Shown here: positions 30,580 through 39,165 of the stretch, one piece after another
Position numbering within the stretch: position 1 is the stretch's first letter
Layout: each line of letters begins with the position of its first letter
NCBI RefSeq assembly: GCF_009827535.1
Contig: NZ_WTYN01000001.1
Location: forward strand, 1,240,001-1,304,000
DNA: 64,000 nucleotides
Direction of reading: 5' to 3'
Source of the DNA: Qipengyuania oceanensis
GTDB taxonomy: Bacteria > Pseudomonadota > Alphaproteobacteria > Sphingomonadales > Sphingomonadaceae
Program-made: the position numbers and the translations under genes
The notes under the pieces: model-generated
Seen by the model: the letters and a program-made list of their open reading frames with translations, nothing else
Database searches by the model: none
What the model was told of the DNA's origin: nothing

Positions 30580-30586
30580 CGGGGTG

Positions 30587-30608
30587 GATATAAAGATATA
30601 TTTATATC
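30587..30608 (-). promoter_or_regulatory. Perfect palindrome, likely operator of the ArsR-methyltransferase/met operon
   Basis: Arms GATATAAA and TTTATATC, exact complements, six bases apart, in a very AT-rich patch of an otherwise GC-rich region. It ends 7 bases before the regulator start codon, so a bound protein would also block translation start or the promoter. ArsR dimers bind palindromes of this size. The patch also holds TATA-like promoter sequence. Confidence 0.65.
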
Positions 30609-30649
30609 TGTAAACGGTAGTCCGGATTGACTGCCTGCAAGACGGTCTT

Positions 30650-31444
30650 GTGTTCGCGCGGCGCTGCTGGAACAAGTCGCTGAAAAAGGGGCGTGCGCAA
30701 GTGTATCCATCGCAATGGCATCGCGAATTCGGCGACAGGACACTCGCTTCCGCGCACGTCATCCTGCCGCCTCTGCTCGACCGTTTCGCCGTGGCATCGA
30801 TGGTCGAGGTGGGCTGCGGCCACGCGCACTGGTCTGCCGCGGCGCGAGACCACGGCGTTGCGAAGCTGCACTGCATCGACGGGGCATGGAACGACCGATC
30901 GCAACTGCTGGTCGATCCCGCGCTGTTTGCCGAACACGACCTTGCCCGGCCGGTCGCATTGCCGCAGCGCTACGATCTTGCCGTGTGCCTCGAGGTCGCC
31001 GAGCATGTCGCCGAGCATGGCGCGGCCACATTGGTCGCATCGCTGGTCGAGGCAGCGCCGGTCGTCCTGTTCGGCGCGGCCATCCCGATGCAGGGCGGCC
31101 ACGGCCACATCAACGAGCAATGGCCGAGCTACTGGCGCGACCTGTTCGCCGATCACGGATACCGACCCCACGATCTCGTCCGCCCGCGCCACTGGCACGA
31201 TCGGGAAATCCATTACTGGTATCGCCAGAACTGCTTCGTCTATGTCGACGAGAGCGATGCTGCGGCCTGCCGCAATGCCGCGAGCGCCGACCCGTGCCCG
31301 AGCATCGCGTTGATGGACGCGGTCCACCCTGAGAAATTCGAGGAGGTCGCCTCCTACGAAGCCATCGCCGGCAAGCGCCTGTTGCAGCGACTCCCCGGCT
31401 GGGCGCTCACCCGCCTGCGTTCGAAACTTACAGGCATGGGCTGA
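30650..31444 (+). CDS. SAM-dependent methyltransferase, polysaccharide cluster
   Basis: Up to 264 residues (GTG at 30650; a GTG at 30701 is also possible). Methyltransferase motif I is VEVGCGHAHWSAAARDHG, the acidic loop is HCIDGAW, and the post-I block LAVCLEVAEHVAEHGA matches motif IV of FkbM-/class-I-like enzymes. A C-terminal HWHDREIHYWYRQNCFVYV region is like sugar methyltransferases. Divergent from the met regulator and first of four genes with tight spacing, the rest being polysaccharide genes, so a sugar substrate is likely. Confidence 0.75.
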   Translation: MFARRCWNKSLKKGRAQVYPSQWHREFGDRTLASAHVILPPLLDRFAVASMVEVGCGHAHWSAAARDHGVAKLHCIDGAWNDRSQLLVDPALFAEHDLARPVALPQRYDLAVCLEVAEHVAEHGAATLVASLVEAAPVVLFGAAIPMQGGHGHINEQWPSYWRDLFADHGYRPHDLVRPRHWHDREIHYWYRQNCFVYVDESDAAACRNAASADPCPSIALMDAVHPEKFEEVASYEAIAGKRLLQRLPGWALTRLRSKLTGMG

Positions 31445-31447
31445 GCC

Positions 31448-32446
31448 GTGACCACGCAGATCGCGACCTGGTTCGTCGCCGACCTTGCGGCGGAAGCGAG
31501 CTACTTTCCGCAAGTCGGGGCGCGCTCCGATGCCCCCGAAACCCAGGCGATATACTGGCGGTGCGCGGCCGTGTTTTTCGCCAGCAGCCTTGTGGCGAAC
31601 CCCGGTGCCCGCCACGTGTTCTACACCAATTCGGTGCTGCCGAGGATCGATGGCGTCGATCTCGCGTGCCTGTTCGCGCAGTGGGGCGTGGAGACGGTTC
31701 ACTTGCCGATCAGCTACCGGCTCGATCCGGCGCACACGGACCAATGGGGAAACCAGTTCTACGTCTTCGACGTCCTGCGCGATTTCGTGGAGCGGCAGGT
31801 GGACGATCGGTTGATCCTGCTGGATAGCGACTGCCTGTGGCTGCGCGCCGTCGACCCGCTCGCCGAGGCGATCGACAGGCACGGCGCACTGACCTTGCCG
31901 CTCGGCCCGGACGAGCATCCGGCGGGCGAGCCGATCAACGGAGTCACCCGCGAGCAGCTTGCCCGCTTCGCCCGTCGCTTCGGAGAGGTGGCCGGCCGGT
32001 ACCTGGAATATTGCGGCGGCGAAATCCTCGCGCTGAACCGCGCGGCCGGCGCCAGCGTGCTGCGGCAGTTCGATAGCCTGTGGGCGCAAGTCCGGGCAAA
32101 CGCGCCGGATGCCCCGCGCGAGGAGGCGCACCTGCTCTCCGTGATCTACGCGCTCGAAGGCTTTGCGATGGGCACTGCGGATCCATTCGTCAGGCGATTG
32201 TGGACCACGTTCCGGCACAACAATCTGCACGATGCCGACCGTGATCTTGCGATCTGGCATCTGCCTGCGGAAAAGCGCACCGGTTTTGCAGAGCTGTTCG
32301 GCAGGATCGCCGCCAACCCGGGGGCGGAACCCAGCCAGCTGGGCCTGGATTTCGAAACCTATGCGAGCGCGATGGGCTGGCCACGGCGTCGTCCCGCCAA
32401 GTTCGTCCGCGATGCCGCCCGCAAGCTCGCCGAGAAGGTCCGGTGA
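31448..32446 (+). CDS. GT-A-like glycosyltransferase, family not recognised
   Basis: 332 residues, GTG start 3 bases after the methyltransferase. A central LILLDSDCLWLRAVDPL is a DxD-type motif of GT-A glycosyltransferases, with a preceding HVFYTNS strand and a later YCGGEILALNR acceptor-like loop. No signal or membrane helix. Likely adds a sugar to a surface polysaccharide. The remaining parts show no family that I know. Confidence 0.6.
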   Translation: MTTQIATWFVADLAAEASYFPQVGARSDAPETQAIYWRCAAVFFASSLVANPGARHVFYTNSVLPRIDGVDLACLFAQWGVETVHLPISYRLDPAHTDQWGNQFYVFDVLRDFVERQVDDRLILLDSDCLWLRAVDPLAEAIDRHGALTLPLGPDEHPAGEPINGVTREQLARFARRFGEVAGRYLEYCGGEILALNRAAGASVLRQFDSLWAQVRANAPDAPREEAHLLSVIYALEGFAMGTADPFVRRLWTTFRHNNLHDADRDLAIWHLPAEKRTGFAELFGRIAANPGAEPSQLGLDFETYASAMGWPRRRPAKFVRDAARKLAEKVR

Positions 32447-33693
32447 CTTCGGCACGCGCGGGGCGCATCCTCGTCCACGGAATCAATTACGCTCCCGAGA
32501 CGATCGGCATCGGCCCCTACACGGCGGGCCTCGCGCAGCATTTCGCGGCCGCCGGGCACGCAGTGGAAGTCGTCACTGGGCGGCCCTATTACCCGGCGTG
32601 GCGACCTGCCGACGGATCGTCCGCCTTGTGGCGAACAAGCGTCGAGCACGGCGTCTCGATCACGCGCTGCCCGCATTACGTCCCCCACCAGCCGGGAGGC
32701 GTGAAGCGGATGCTGCATCACGCCAGCTTCGCCGCTTCGAGCGCGCTACCGCTGCTGCGCTGTGTGTCGCGCCGTCCCGATATAGTCCTTGCGATCGTGC
32801 CGTCGCTGATCGGCGCATTGCCTGCCGTGCCGGCCGCGAGGATCGCAGGTGCAAGACTATGGGTCCACGTGCAGGATCTCGAGGTCGACGCAGCCCTTGC
32901 AACCGGTCTCGTCCCGCACGGATCGATGTCCGCCCGGCTCGGACTTGCCGCCGAGCAAGCGCTGTTGTCCCGGGCAGACCTCGTCACCACCATCAGCGGG
33001 CAGATGGCACGGCGGATCGGCGAGAAAGGGGTTGCCGCCGACCGGATCGGCGAATTGCGTAACTGGGCCAATCATCTCGACGCGATCAATGGCGCGGACG
33101 GCGCGGCGGTGCGCAAAGAGATGGGCCTCCATGGCAAGTTCGTGGCGCTTTATTCCGGCAATATCGGCAACAAGCAGGGGCTGGAGATCGTCGTCGATGC
33201 AGCGCGCCTGCTGGCAGCGCGAACGGATATTGCCTTCCTGATCTGCGGCGAGGGCCCCAACCTTGCGCGGCTGGTGGGTCTGGCCGGCGGAGCCCCCAAC
33301 ATCCGCTTCGAACCCTTGCAAAGCCCCGAGCGTTTCGCACCGCTCATGCGGATGGCCGATTGTCATCTGCTGCCGCAACTCGCCGATGCTGCCGACCTGG
33401 TCCTGCCGTCGAAGCTGGCCAACATGTTCGCATCCGGTCGCCCGGTGGTGGCGACCGCGGAGCAGGGAACGGGTGTCGCAGAGGAAGTCGATGGGTGCGG
33501 TCTCGTCGTCTCGCCGGGCGATGCAGGAGCACTCGCGGCAGCGGTCTCCAGCCTCGCCGGAAATGCAGGACTAGCCCGCAGGCTGGGTGAGGCGGCGCGC
33601 GAGCGCGCCCGCCAGCGCTGGACCCGCGATGCCGTATTGCGCGATGCGGACGCCCACCTCTCCCGATTGCTCGCGGCCGGAAGCGGGAATTGA
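32443..33693 (+). CDS. Glycosyltransferase family 4 (WcaI-like)
   Basis: 416 residues, GTG start overlapping the previous stop. N-terminal ILVHGINYAPETIGIGPYTAGLA is typical of WcaI/WbuB-type GT4 enzymes. The C-terminal GT-B domain has ALYSGNIGNKQGLEIVVDAARLL and LPSKLANMFASGRPVVA with the usual E/G-rich donor loop GTGVAEEVDGCGL. Cytoplasmic, transferring a sugar to a lipid-linked acceptor. Confidence 0.87.
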   Translation: MTSARAGRILVHGINYAPETIGIGPYTAGLAQHFAAAGHAVEVVTGRPYYPAWRPADGSSALWRTSVEHGVSITRCPHYVPHQPGGVKRMLHHASFAASSALPLLRCVSRRPDIVLAIVPSLIGALPAVPAARIAGARLWVHVQDLEVDAALATGLVPHGSMSARLGLAAEQALLSRADLVTTISGQMARRIGEKGVAADRIGELRNWANHLDAINGADGAAVRKEMGLHGKFVALYSGNIGNKQGLEIVVDAARLLAARTDIAFLICGEGPNLARLVGLAGGAPNIRFEPLQSPERFAPLMRMADCHLLPQLADAADLVLPSKLANMFASGRPVVATAEQGTGVAEEVDGCGLVVSPGDAGALAAAVSSLAGNAGLARRLGEAARERARQRWTRDAVLRDADAHLSRLLAAGSGN

Positions 33694-35063
33694 GCGGCCG
33701 TTTCCTCATCCGGCTGGGCAACGGCCTCTTCGGCAATGCGAGTGCGCAGGCCTCAGCCCTGCTCGTCCAGCTCGTGGTCGCGCTGGTTTCCGTGCCGGTC
33801 TTCGCGACGGTATGGGGGCTGGAGGACTACGGCGTCTGGCTGATCCTCGTGACCGTACCAGCGACCATCGCGCTGTCGGACCTGGGCTTCATCGGCGCGG
33901 TCGGCAATGCGATGACAGCCGCCGTAACCCGGGGGCAGGACGCCGGGGCGCGGGAGATGTTCAGCCAGCTGACCGCGCTCGCCTTCTGGGTGGGGCTCGG
34001 ACTGCTGTCCTTGGTCGCGATCATCGGCTTCGGCATCGATCCGCCTTGGCTGGACTTCGCAGACGGGGCGACCGGCGGACAGGGCGGAGGGACGATCCTC
34101 GCCCTCGCTTCCTTCGCGGTCTTCGCGCTGTGGAGCCGCACGCTCTATGCAGCTCTTCGCGCGACCGGCCATTTCGCCAAGGGCTCCTACGCAACCGCCT
34201 TCGCCGCACTGCTCGAAATCACGCTTGCCGGGACCATCGCGCTGGCCGGTGGCGGCCTGCTCGGCGCGGCGATCGGTTACGCCTGCGGCCAGGCGATCGG
34301 CCTCGCGATCATGGCGAGCCTTGTGGCGAAGCTCGCGCCGGGGTTTCGCCCGGCACTGATTCCGCTCGCCTTCGGCCTGTTGCGCCCCCTCCTGCGGCCC
34401 GCACTGGCGCTGGTCATGACCATTCTGGCGCAGAGCGTGATCCTGCAAGGAGCGGTGGTGATACTGGGCATCGTGGCCGGGTCCGCCGCGGTCCCCGCTT
34501 TCACCGCGGTGCGGACCCTGGCGCGGATCGGCGTCCAGTTGGTGGGCGTGGCGAACCTCGCCATCATGCCCGAAATGACGATGGCCAGAGCGCGAACCGA
34601 CGGGGAGCGGATCGCCGATCTGGCGGCGCTCAACGTTTGCGCCGGCATCGTCATCGCGCTGCCTGCCGCGCTGGGGCTGGCGCTGTTCGGGCCCGCCATC
34701 GTCGACCTGTGGAGCGGCGGAGTGATCGCGGCGAGCCAGGAACTGTGCACGATCATGGCCCTCGCCACGGTCCTCGGCTGCCTGTGGGGACCGTTCGCCG
34801 CCTTCCTGACCGCGGACAATCTGCAGGGGCGCTATGCGCTCTGGTTCCTAGTCGCGGCGTGCAGCGGAGCACTTGCGGTGTACCCCCTCGCGGAACGGAT
34901 GGGGGCGGCCGGAGCAGCGCTCGCGACGGTCGCGGTGGAGCTGGCAGTGCTGATCGCTGCCGGCCTGGCAGCATGGCGCGCAGGCTTCTTGGTCGGCTTG
35001 AATCCGAGGGAAATCCTAGACCGAACCCATCGACTGCTTCGCAAAGCAGTCGAGTCGCGCTGA
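33690..35063 (+). CDS. Polysaccharide flippase (Wzx-like)
   Basis: 457 residues, mostly membrane helices, with the Wzx opening RLGNGLFGNASAQASALLVQ, VPVFATVWGLEDYGVWLIL and DLGFIGAVGNAMT. Function: flips lipid-linked oligosaccharide repeats. A GTG/TTG-type start is used at 33690 (the frame overlaps the GT4 stop by 4). With the Wzy-like gene 1.6 kb on, it suggests a Wzx/Wzy-dependent polymer. Confidence 0.85.
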   Translation: MSGRFLIRLGNGLFGNASAQASALLVQLVVALVSVPVFATVWGLEDYGVWLILVTVPATIALSDLGFIGAVGNAMTAAVTRGQDAGAREMFSQLTALAFWVGLGLLSLVAIIGFGIDPPWLDFADGATGGQGGGTILALASFAVFALWSRTLYAALRATGHFAKGSYATAFAALLEITLAGTIALAGGGLLGAAIGYACGQAIGLAIMASLVAKLAPGFRPALIPLAFGLLRPLLRPALALVMTILAQSVILQGAVVILGIVAGSAAVPAFTAVRTLARIGVQLVGVANLAIMPEMTMARARTDGERIADLAALNVCAGIVIALPAALGLALFGPAIVDLWSGGVIAASQELCTIMALATVLGCLWGPFAAFLTADNLQGRYALWFLVAACSGALAVYPLAERMGAAGAALATVAVELAVLIAAGLAAWRAGFLVGLNPREILDRTHRLLRKAVESR

Positions 35064-35143
35064 GGGCGCATCGACAGATTTGATTTTCCTATTCGGGCAG
35101 GGGTGCATAACCGATTCGGTTCCTAACAGCTCAGGAACCAACC

Positions 35144-35377
35144 ATGTCAGCCAAGATACCAGTTCAGACACCGGCCGGTTTCGCCCCGGTCTAGCGGATC
35201 CGCATCTACAAGCGCACGGATCCCGGGGCGCTTCGCTTCGTGAAGGGAGCGCACCCGAGCTTCGTGGTCCCGCAAACGCGGGTGCTCGACAAGGGGCAGG
35301 ACTGGATCGAGTTCGAATGGAACCCGCATGCAAACCGCTGGGAAGAATCGGCGTTTCGGAGCAGTTCGGCGACCTGA
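35144..35377 (+). pseudogene. Small gene (77 codons) broken by in-frame TAG at codon 17
   Basis: ATG at 35144 gives MSAKIPVQTPAGFAPV, then TAG (35192-35194), then the same frame stays open with protein-like composition (RIRIYKRTDPGALRFVK, later QDWIEFEWNPHANRW) to TGA at 35375. The fit (charged, amphipathic, tryptophans kept) and the TAG in a place where TGG is plausible suggest a recent nonsense change. No family known. It lies in a gap between divergently placed polysaccharide genes; the rest of that gap shows nothing else. Confidence 0.55.
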
Positions 35378-35392
35378 CGTGAGAGCCTCGGC

Positions 35393-36565
35393 CTAGCCGG
35401 CGACCAGCCGGTTCACGGAGGCCACGAAATGCCGGATGTCGCCCCGCCACGCACTGGTGAGGGCGGCATCCGACATTCGTCGCCAGAGATCCTCGTTCGT
35501 ATCGAGCGCAAGCATCGCGTCGAGCAGCGCCTGCCCGTCCTCGGGTTCGAAGATCAGGCCGTTCACGCCATGGTCGATCAGCACGTCGACCGAGCCCGCG
35601 CGCGAGGTCACGATCGGCATCAGCCCCTGTGCCAGCGCTTCGGTAACGACCAGCCCATATTGCTCGACCGTGCTCGGCAGGACGAGGGCTAGGGCGCGCC
35701 GCATGGCGACGGCGACTTCCGCCCGTGGCCTGCCCCCCAGCCAATCGACCCGCTCGCCGACCTGCAAGGTCGCCGCGAGCTCCTGCAACCGCGCCCGGTC
35801 AGGTCCCTCGCCGATGATGGCCAGCCTGCGTTTGCCGCCGTGGTCGCGAACGTAGCGGCCAAAGGCGCGCAGGGCCGCAGGGATGTTCTTCTTGCCGACC
35901 AGGCGCGCCACGACGAGAAACGCGCGGTCCCCGAAAGCGATCGGTTGCGCCGTCTCGCCCATCGCCTTCAGGCTGGCCACGTCGAGCGCGTTGTAGTCGC
36001 CCGCGATGCGATCTGCCGGAATGCCCAGCGATTGCGCGTATTCGCGTGAGCGCGGGCCGGCGACCAGCGCGCCACGATAGGGAGCCAGCGAAAGAAACCG
36101 CAGCCACCGGCTTGAGCGCGAGCGTTTCCGGTCGTCTTCCTTGCTGTCGAGCATGGTGAAGACCGCCATGCCGCGCGCGCGTAAGACGAGCGCGGCGAGG
36201 AACACTGCCGGCTCGTTGTAGTGGCACATGAAGGCATGGCGCGCACCGCTCTCGCGCACTGCATTAACGATCCTGCGAGCGAGCGCCATCGGCCCGATCG
36301 ATCCGCGCTGCCGGGCCAGAGTCACCGTCCGCCAACCCCTCGTGTCGCCGTCGCGCTCCCAGTCGTAGACGTGCGAGGCACCGAACAGCTCGATCGCGGT
36401 CACTTCGTGGCCCGCTCCGGCGACAGCGCGCAGGCGATCGCGGTGCGAGGGTCCGAAGTTCTCCCACAGGAACACCAGCGGCAGCGCTGCCCGATCGTCC
36501 CCGGCTGCTGATTGGTCGCCCGTCACCGCGCCGGCTTTAGCCCTGCAACCGGCAGACGCAACCAT
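35393..36565 (-). CDS. Glycosyltransferase family 4
   Basis: About 390 residues. N-terminal FLWENFGPSHRDRLRAVAGAG and the C-terminal LVVARLVGKKNIPAALRAFG, IGEGPDRARLQELA, LPSTVEQYGLVVTEALAQGL (the E-x7-E donor motif region) are typical GT-B/GT4. The start is uncertain: 36565 (ATG) is chosen, as the open frame to 36631 would overlap the divergent Wzy start; a GTG at 36526 is also possible. It transfers a sugar in the same cluster. Confidence 0.85.
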   Translation of the reverse strand: MVASAGCRAKAGAVTGDQSAAGDDRAALPLVFLWENFGPSHRDRLRAVAGAGHEVTAIELFGASHVYDWERDGDTRGWRTVTLARQRGSIGPMALARRIVNAVRESGARHAFMCHYNEPAVFLAALVLRARGMAVFTMLDSKEDDRKRSRSSRWLRFLSLAPYRGALVAGPRSREYAQSLGIPADRIAGDYNALDVASLKAMGETAQPIAFGDRAFLVVARLVGKKNIPAALRAFGRYVRDHGGKRRLAIIGEGPDRARLQELAATLQVGERVDWLGGRPRAEVAVAMRRALALVLPSTVEQYGLVVTEALAQGLMPIVTSRAGSVDVLIDHGVNGLIFEPEDGQALLDAMLALDTNEDLWRRMSDAALTSAWRGDIRHFVASVNRLVAG

Positions 36566-36629
36566 CACCCACTTCCTATCCGGCGCCGAGACATGATACT
36601 GCTGCCGTGATGGGAGGCCGGGTCGCGCC

Positions 36630-38039
36630 ATGATCGTCTATGACATCCTGCTGGCGGCGGGCGTTGTCCTGTTTGCAGGTGTCGTCTGGCTATACCTGCG
36701 CCATCGCGCGTCCTCGTTCTATCATCCGCTGACGATCTACCTCGCCATGCACGGCATCGTCTTCACGCTGCGCCCGATCCTCGCGCGGCTCTACGATTAC
36801 CGCGCGCTCTACGCGTCGACCCAATTCCAGCCGTCGGTGTCGGACAAGATTACCGTGTTGCTCGCGGCTGATCTGGCGCTGATCGTCTTCGCGCTGGTCA
36901 GCCTGCGCGTGGCGCGAGAACCCGTCGCCGCCGGACCCGCACAGCGGACGCTGCACCGCGACCACCTGTGGGTGCCGTTCCTGATCGTGAGCGCGATCGT
37001 CGCCCCGGTCGCAATCTATGCATCGATCACCGAATGGCTCGAGGCGGCGACCAATTCCACGACCATGGTCATCGATCGCTATACCGGCGTGAACTACAAC
37101 ACGACCGCCAACGGCTGGTTCGGCGCGTCGCAGCTCGCACTGGTGCCGCTCGTCGCGATCTTTGCCTGGCTGACGCGTTTTCGCTGGTACTCGTTCGCGC
37201 CCTTCGCCGCCTTTTTTCCCTTGCGCGCCGGGACCGGCGGGCGCGGACCGATCGTCATCGCGACTGTGGCCATCGTCATCCTGTACCTGCTCGATCGGCA
37301 GCGGCGCTGGCCCGAATGGAGGAGCTTCCTTTTGATCGTGGTCGCCGCTCTTGCGTTCAACGCTATCGTCGCCGATCGCGGCAAGGCGGTGCGCGAGCTG
37401 TTCATCGCGGACAAGGCCTACCAGCCGCACCAGACGAGCGACATCAAGCCGTTCGAGCACATGGATTTCGCCAATCTCGAGTATTTCGAATTCGCGGTCT
37501 ACGCGATCCCGCAGCGCAGCGGGACCTATGATTACTTCCTGCACAATCTCCAGATATTCACCGAACCGATCCCCCGCGTCTGGTGGAGAGACAAGCCCCT
37601 CGGCCCCCCGATCGCGATGTACCAGCTACCCGACTACGGCCGGCCTTACGGCTTCACCTATTCGATCGCGGGCGTTGGCTGGATGGCGTGGGGCTGGCCG
37701 GGCGTGGCGATCCAGGCGGCGATCTTCGCACTGATCTTTGCCGGTTCTCACAGGCGGCTGGCTACACGGCGAAGGACGCCGGTCTACACGCTCGCGTTCG
37801 CGATGATGATCGCATCGGCGGTCGTTTCCTATCGCGACGGAACGCTCTTGACCGTCGTGAGAGTGATCCCCTTCTACCTCGGGCCGATAGCGGCCATGTG
37901 GGCGCTGAGTTTCGTCGTGGCGCACCGGCACGACGTGCGATCCGGCCGCGCCCGTAACGGTTCGCGCCCGGCGCCGGACGTGCCCGCCCGACTGTCACCG
38001 GCGGATCGCCGCCGCGCGCTCGCTGCCCAGGTCGAATAA
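36630..38039 (+). CDS. Wzy-like polysaccharide polymerase (O-antigen polymerase type)
   Basis: 469 residues, about 10-12 membrane helices and a large soluble loop (about 255-345), typical of oligosaccharide repeat-unit polymerases. The loop holds ADRGKAVRELFIADKAY and GTYDYFLHNLQIFTEPIPRVWW, a pattern of EpsG/Wzy-like members. The basic C-terminal 50 residues are cytosolic. It would join repeats in the periplasm. No strong single motif exists for the family, so the call rests on layout and neighbours. Confidence 0.75.
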   Translation: MIVYDILLAAGVVLFAGVVWLYLRHRASSFYHPLTIYLAMHGIVFTLRPILARLYDYRALYASTQFQPSVSDKITVLLAADLALIVFALVSLRVAREPVAAGPAQRTLHRDHLWVPFLIVSAIVAPVAIYASITEWLEAATNSTTMVIDRYTGVNYNTTANGWFGASQLALVPLVAIFAWLTRFRWYSFAPFAAFFPLRAGTGGRGPIVIATVAIVILYLLDRQRRWPEWRSFLLIVVAALAFNAIVADRGKAVRELFIADKAYQPHQTSDIKPFEHMDFANLEYFEFAVYAIPQRSGTYDYFLHNLQIFTEPIPRVWWRDKPLGPPIAMYQLPDYGRPYGFTYSIAGVGWMAWGWPGVAIQAAIFALIFAGSHRRLATRRRTPVYTLAFAMMIASAVVSYRDGTLLTVVRVIPFYLGPIAAMWALSFVVAHRHDVRSGRARNGSRPAPDVPARLSPADRRRALAAQVE

Positions 38040-38046
38040 ACATGCT

Positions 38047-38067
38047 TAATTTCCGGAAAGGAAATTA
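38047..38067. promoter_or_regulatory. Perfect inverted repeat before PAP2 gene (TTTCC-N5-GGAAA core)
   Basis: Arms TAATTTCC and GGAAATTA with a 5-base spacer, 8 of 8 paired. It lies 8 bases after the Wzy stop and about 40 bases before the PAP2 ATG. It shares its core with two repeats at 60.8 kb. No T-run follows, so a protein-binding site is likelier than a terminator. Confidence 0.5.
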
Positions 38068-38107
38068 GGCAAATCGAAAGGCTCTCCCGCTAACCGCAGT
38101 TCTGCAA

Positions 38108-39145
38108 ATGGACGCCGGAGCAGGTAAATCTATGAAGTCCGTGGGATTGACAGTCGGATACGGCACAATCGTCGCGCTGGCGCTGATCGGTCAATTGCTG
38201 CCCGTTCCGGACACCAATCGCTCGATCCCGCTGATCCTGCTGGCCCTGCAATTGGGCTTTTTCATCGCGCTCTTCCGCCCCCTGTCGCGCATCATCCGGC
38301 GCGAGCCGGACTGGTTCGCCCAGACGATGGACGATCTGCGCCGGAACTGGCCCTGGCTCCTTGCCACCGCGCTGGTCTACATCTCGCTGGCCCTGACGCT
38401 CGAGGCAGGGACGGGCATCAAGAAGTCGATCTCGCTCAACAACCCCTTCTATGCCGACGCCTTCCTCATCGATCTCGACCGGCGGGTGTTCGGAACCGAT
38501 CCCTGGCACCTGACCCATGCCGTGCTCGGCTGGGCCACTCCGGCGATTTCGGGTGCCTACGTGCTGTGGCAGGCGGTCCAGATCGGCCTCGGTCTGCTGA
38601 TCGCCTTCTCCTTCGATGATGCCGTGCGCATCCGGTTCGCCCTGTGCTTCCAGCTCGCCTGGCTGCTCATCGGGGGCGCGATGGCGACTGCCTTCTCGTC
38701 GGTCGGACCGATCATGGTCGGACATTTCTACGGCGACAGCTCGTTCGATCCGCTGATCGCGACGGTCGGACGCGACGCGCCGCAGGTGCTGCAGATTCGC
38801 GACATGCTCATCGGCACGCTTGCCGATCCCACGGTGGTCAGCGGCATTTCGGCCATGCCCTCGATGCATGTTGCGATCAGCGTGCTGTTCGCGCTGTTCG
38901 TCGCCCGGTTCGGCAAGCCGGTCCTGACCGGGATCGCCTGGGCCTATGCCCTGCTCATCTATATCGGGTCGATCCATCTGGGCTGGCATTACGCGAGCGA
39001 CGGCGTCGTTTCCGCGCTTTGCATCGTCGCGATCTGGTGGCTTACCGGCCGCTACGTGGCGTGGCTGGAAACGCTCGCGCCCGCATCGGTGCGGGACGGT
39101 GCAAGTGCCGAGCAGGAGCGGGCGAGCCCGACCGGGCTGACCTGA
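38108..39145 (+). CDS. PAP2-superfamily membrane phosphatase
   Basis: 345 residues with about six helices. The PAP2 catalytic motifs are SAMPSMHVAISVL (motif 2, with its His) and GSIHLGWHYASDGV (motif 3, His nucleophile and Asp). Motif 1 (K-x6-RP) is less clear. Such enzymes remove phosphate from lipid pyrophosphates, for example undecaprenyl-PP recycling, or act in inositol-lipid synthesis. The start at 38108 or at a second ATG 38132. The end faces dnaE2 tail to tail, 20 bases apart. Confidence 0.82.
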   Translation: MDAGAGKSMKSVGLTVGYGTIVALALIGQLLPVPDTNRSIPLILLALQLGFFIALFRPLSRIIRREPDWFAQTMDDLRRNWPWLLATALVYISLALTLEAGTGIKKSISLNNPFYADAFLIDLDRRVFGTDPWHLTHAVLGWATPAISGAYVLWQAVQIGLGLLIAFSFDDAVRIRFALCFQLAWLLIGGAMATAFSSVGPIMVGHFYGDSSFDPLIATVGRDAPQVLQIRDMLIGTLADPTVVSGISAMPSMHVAISVLFALFVARFGKPVLTGIAWAYALLIYIGSIHLGWHYASDGVVSALCIVAIWWLTGRYVAWLETLAPASVRDGASAEQERASPTGLT

Positions 39146-39165
39146 CAGCCGTTCGGCACGGCCCG

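Noticed and set aside
35192-35194. TAG read as pyrrolysine or by stop-codon suppression
   Set aside because: No pyl genes or stem-loop signal are seen and the clade is not known for it; a plain nonsense change or read error is simpler.
38047-38067. Palindrome as a rho-independent terminator of the Wzy-like gene
   Set aside because: The stem is AT-rich and no T-run follows on either strand; the shared core with the 60.8 kb sites suits a binding site better.
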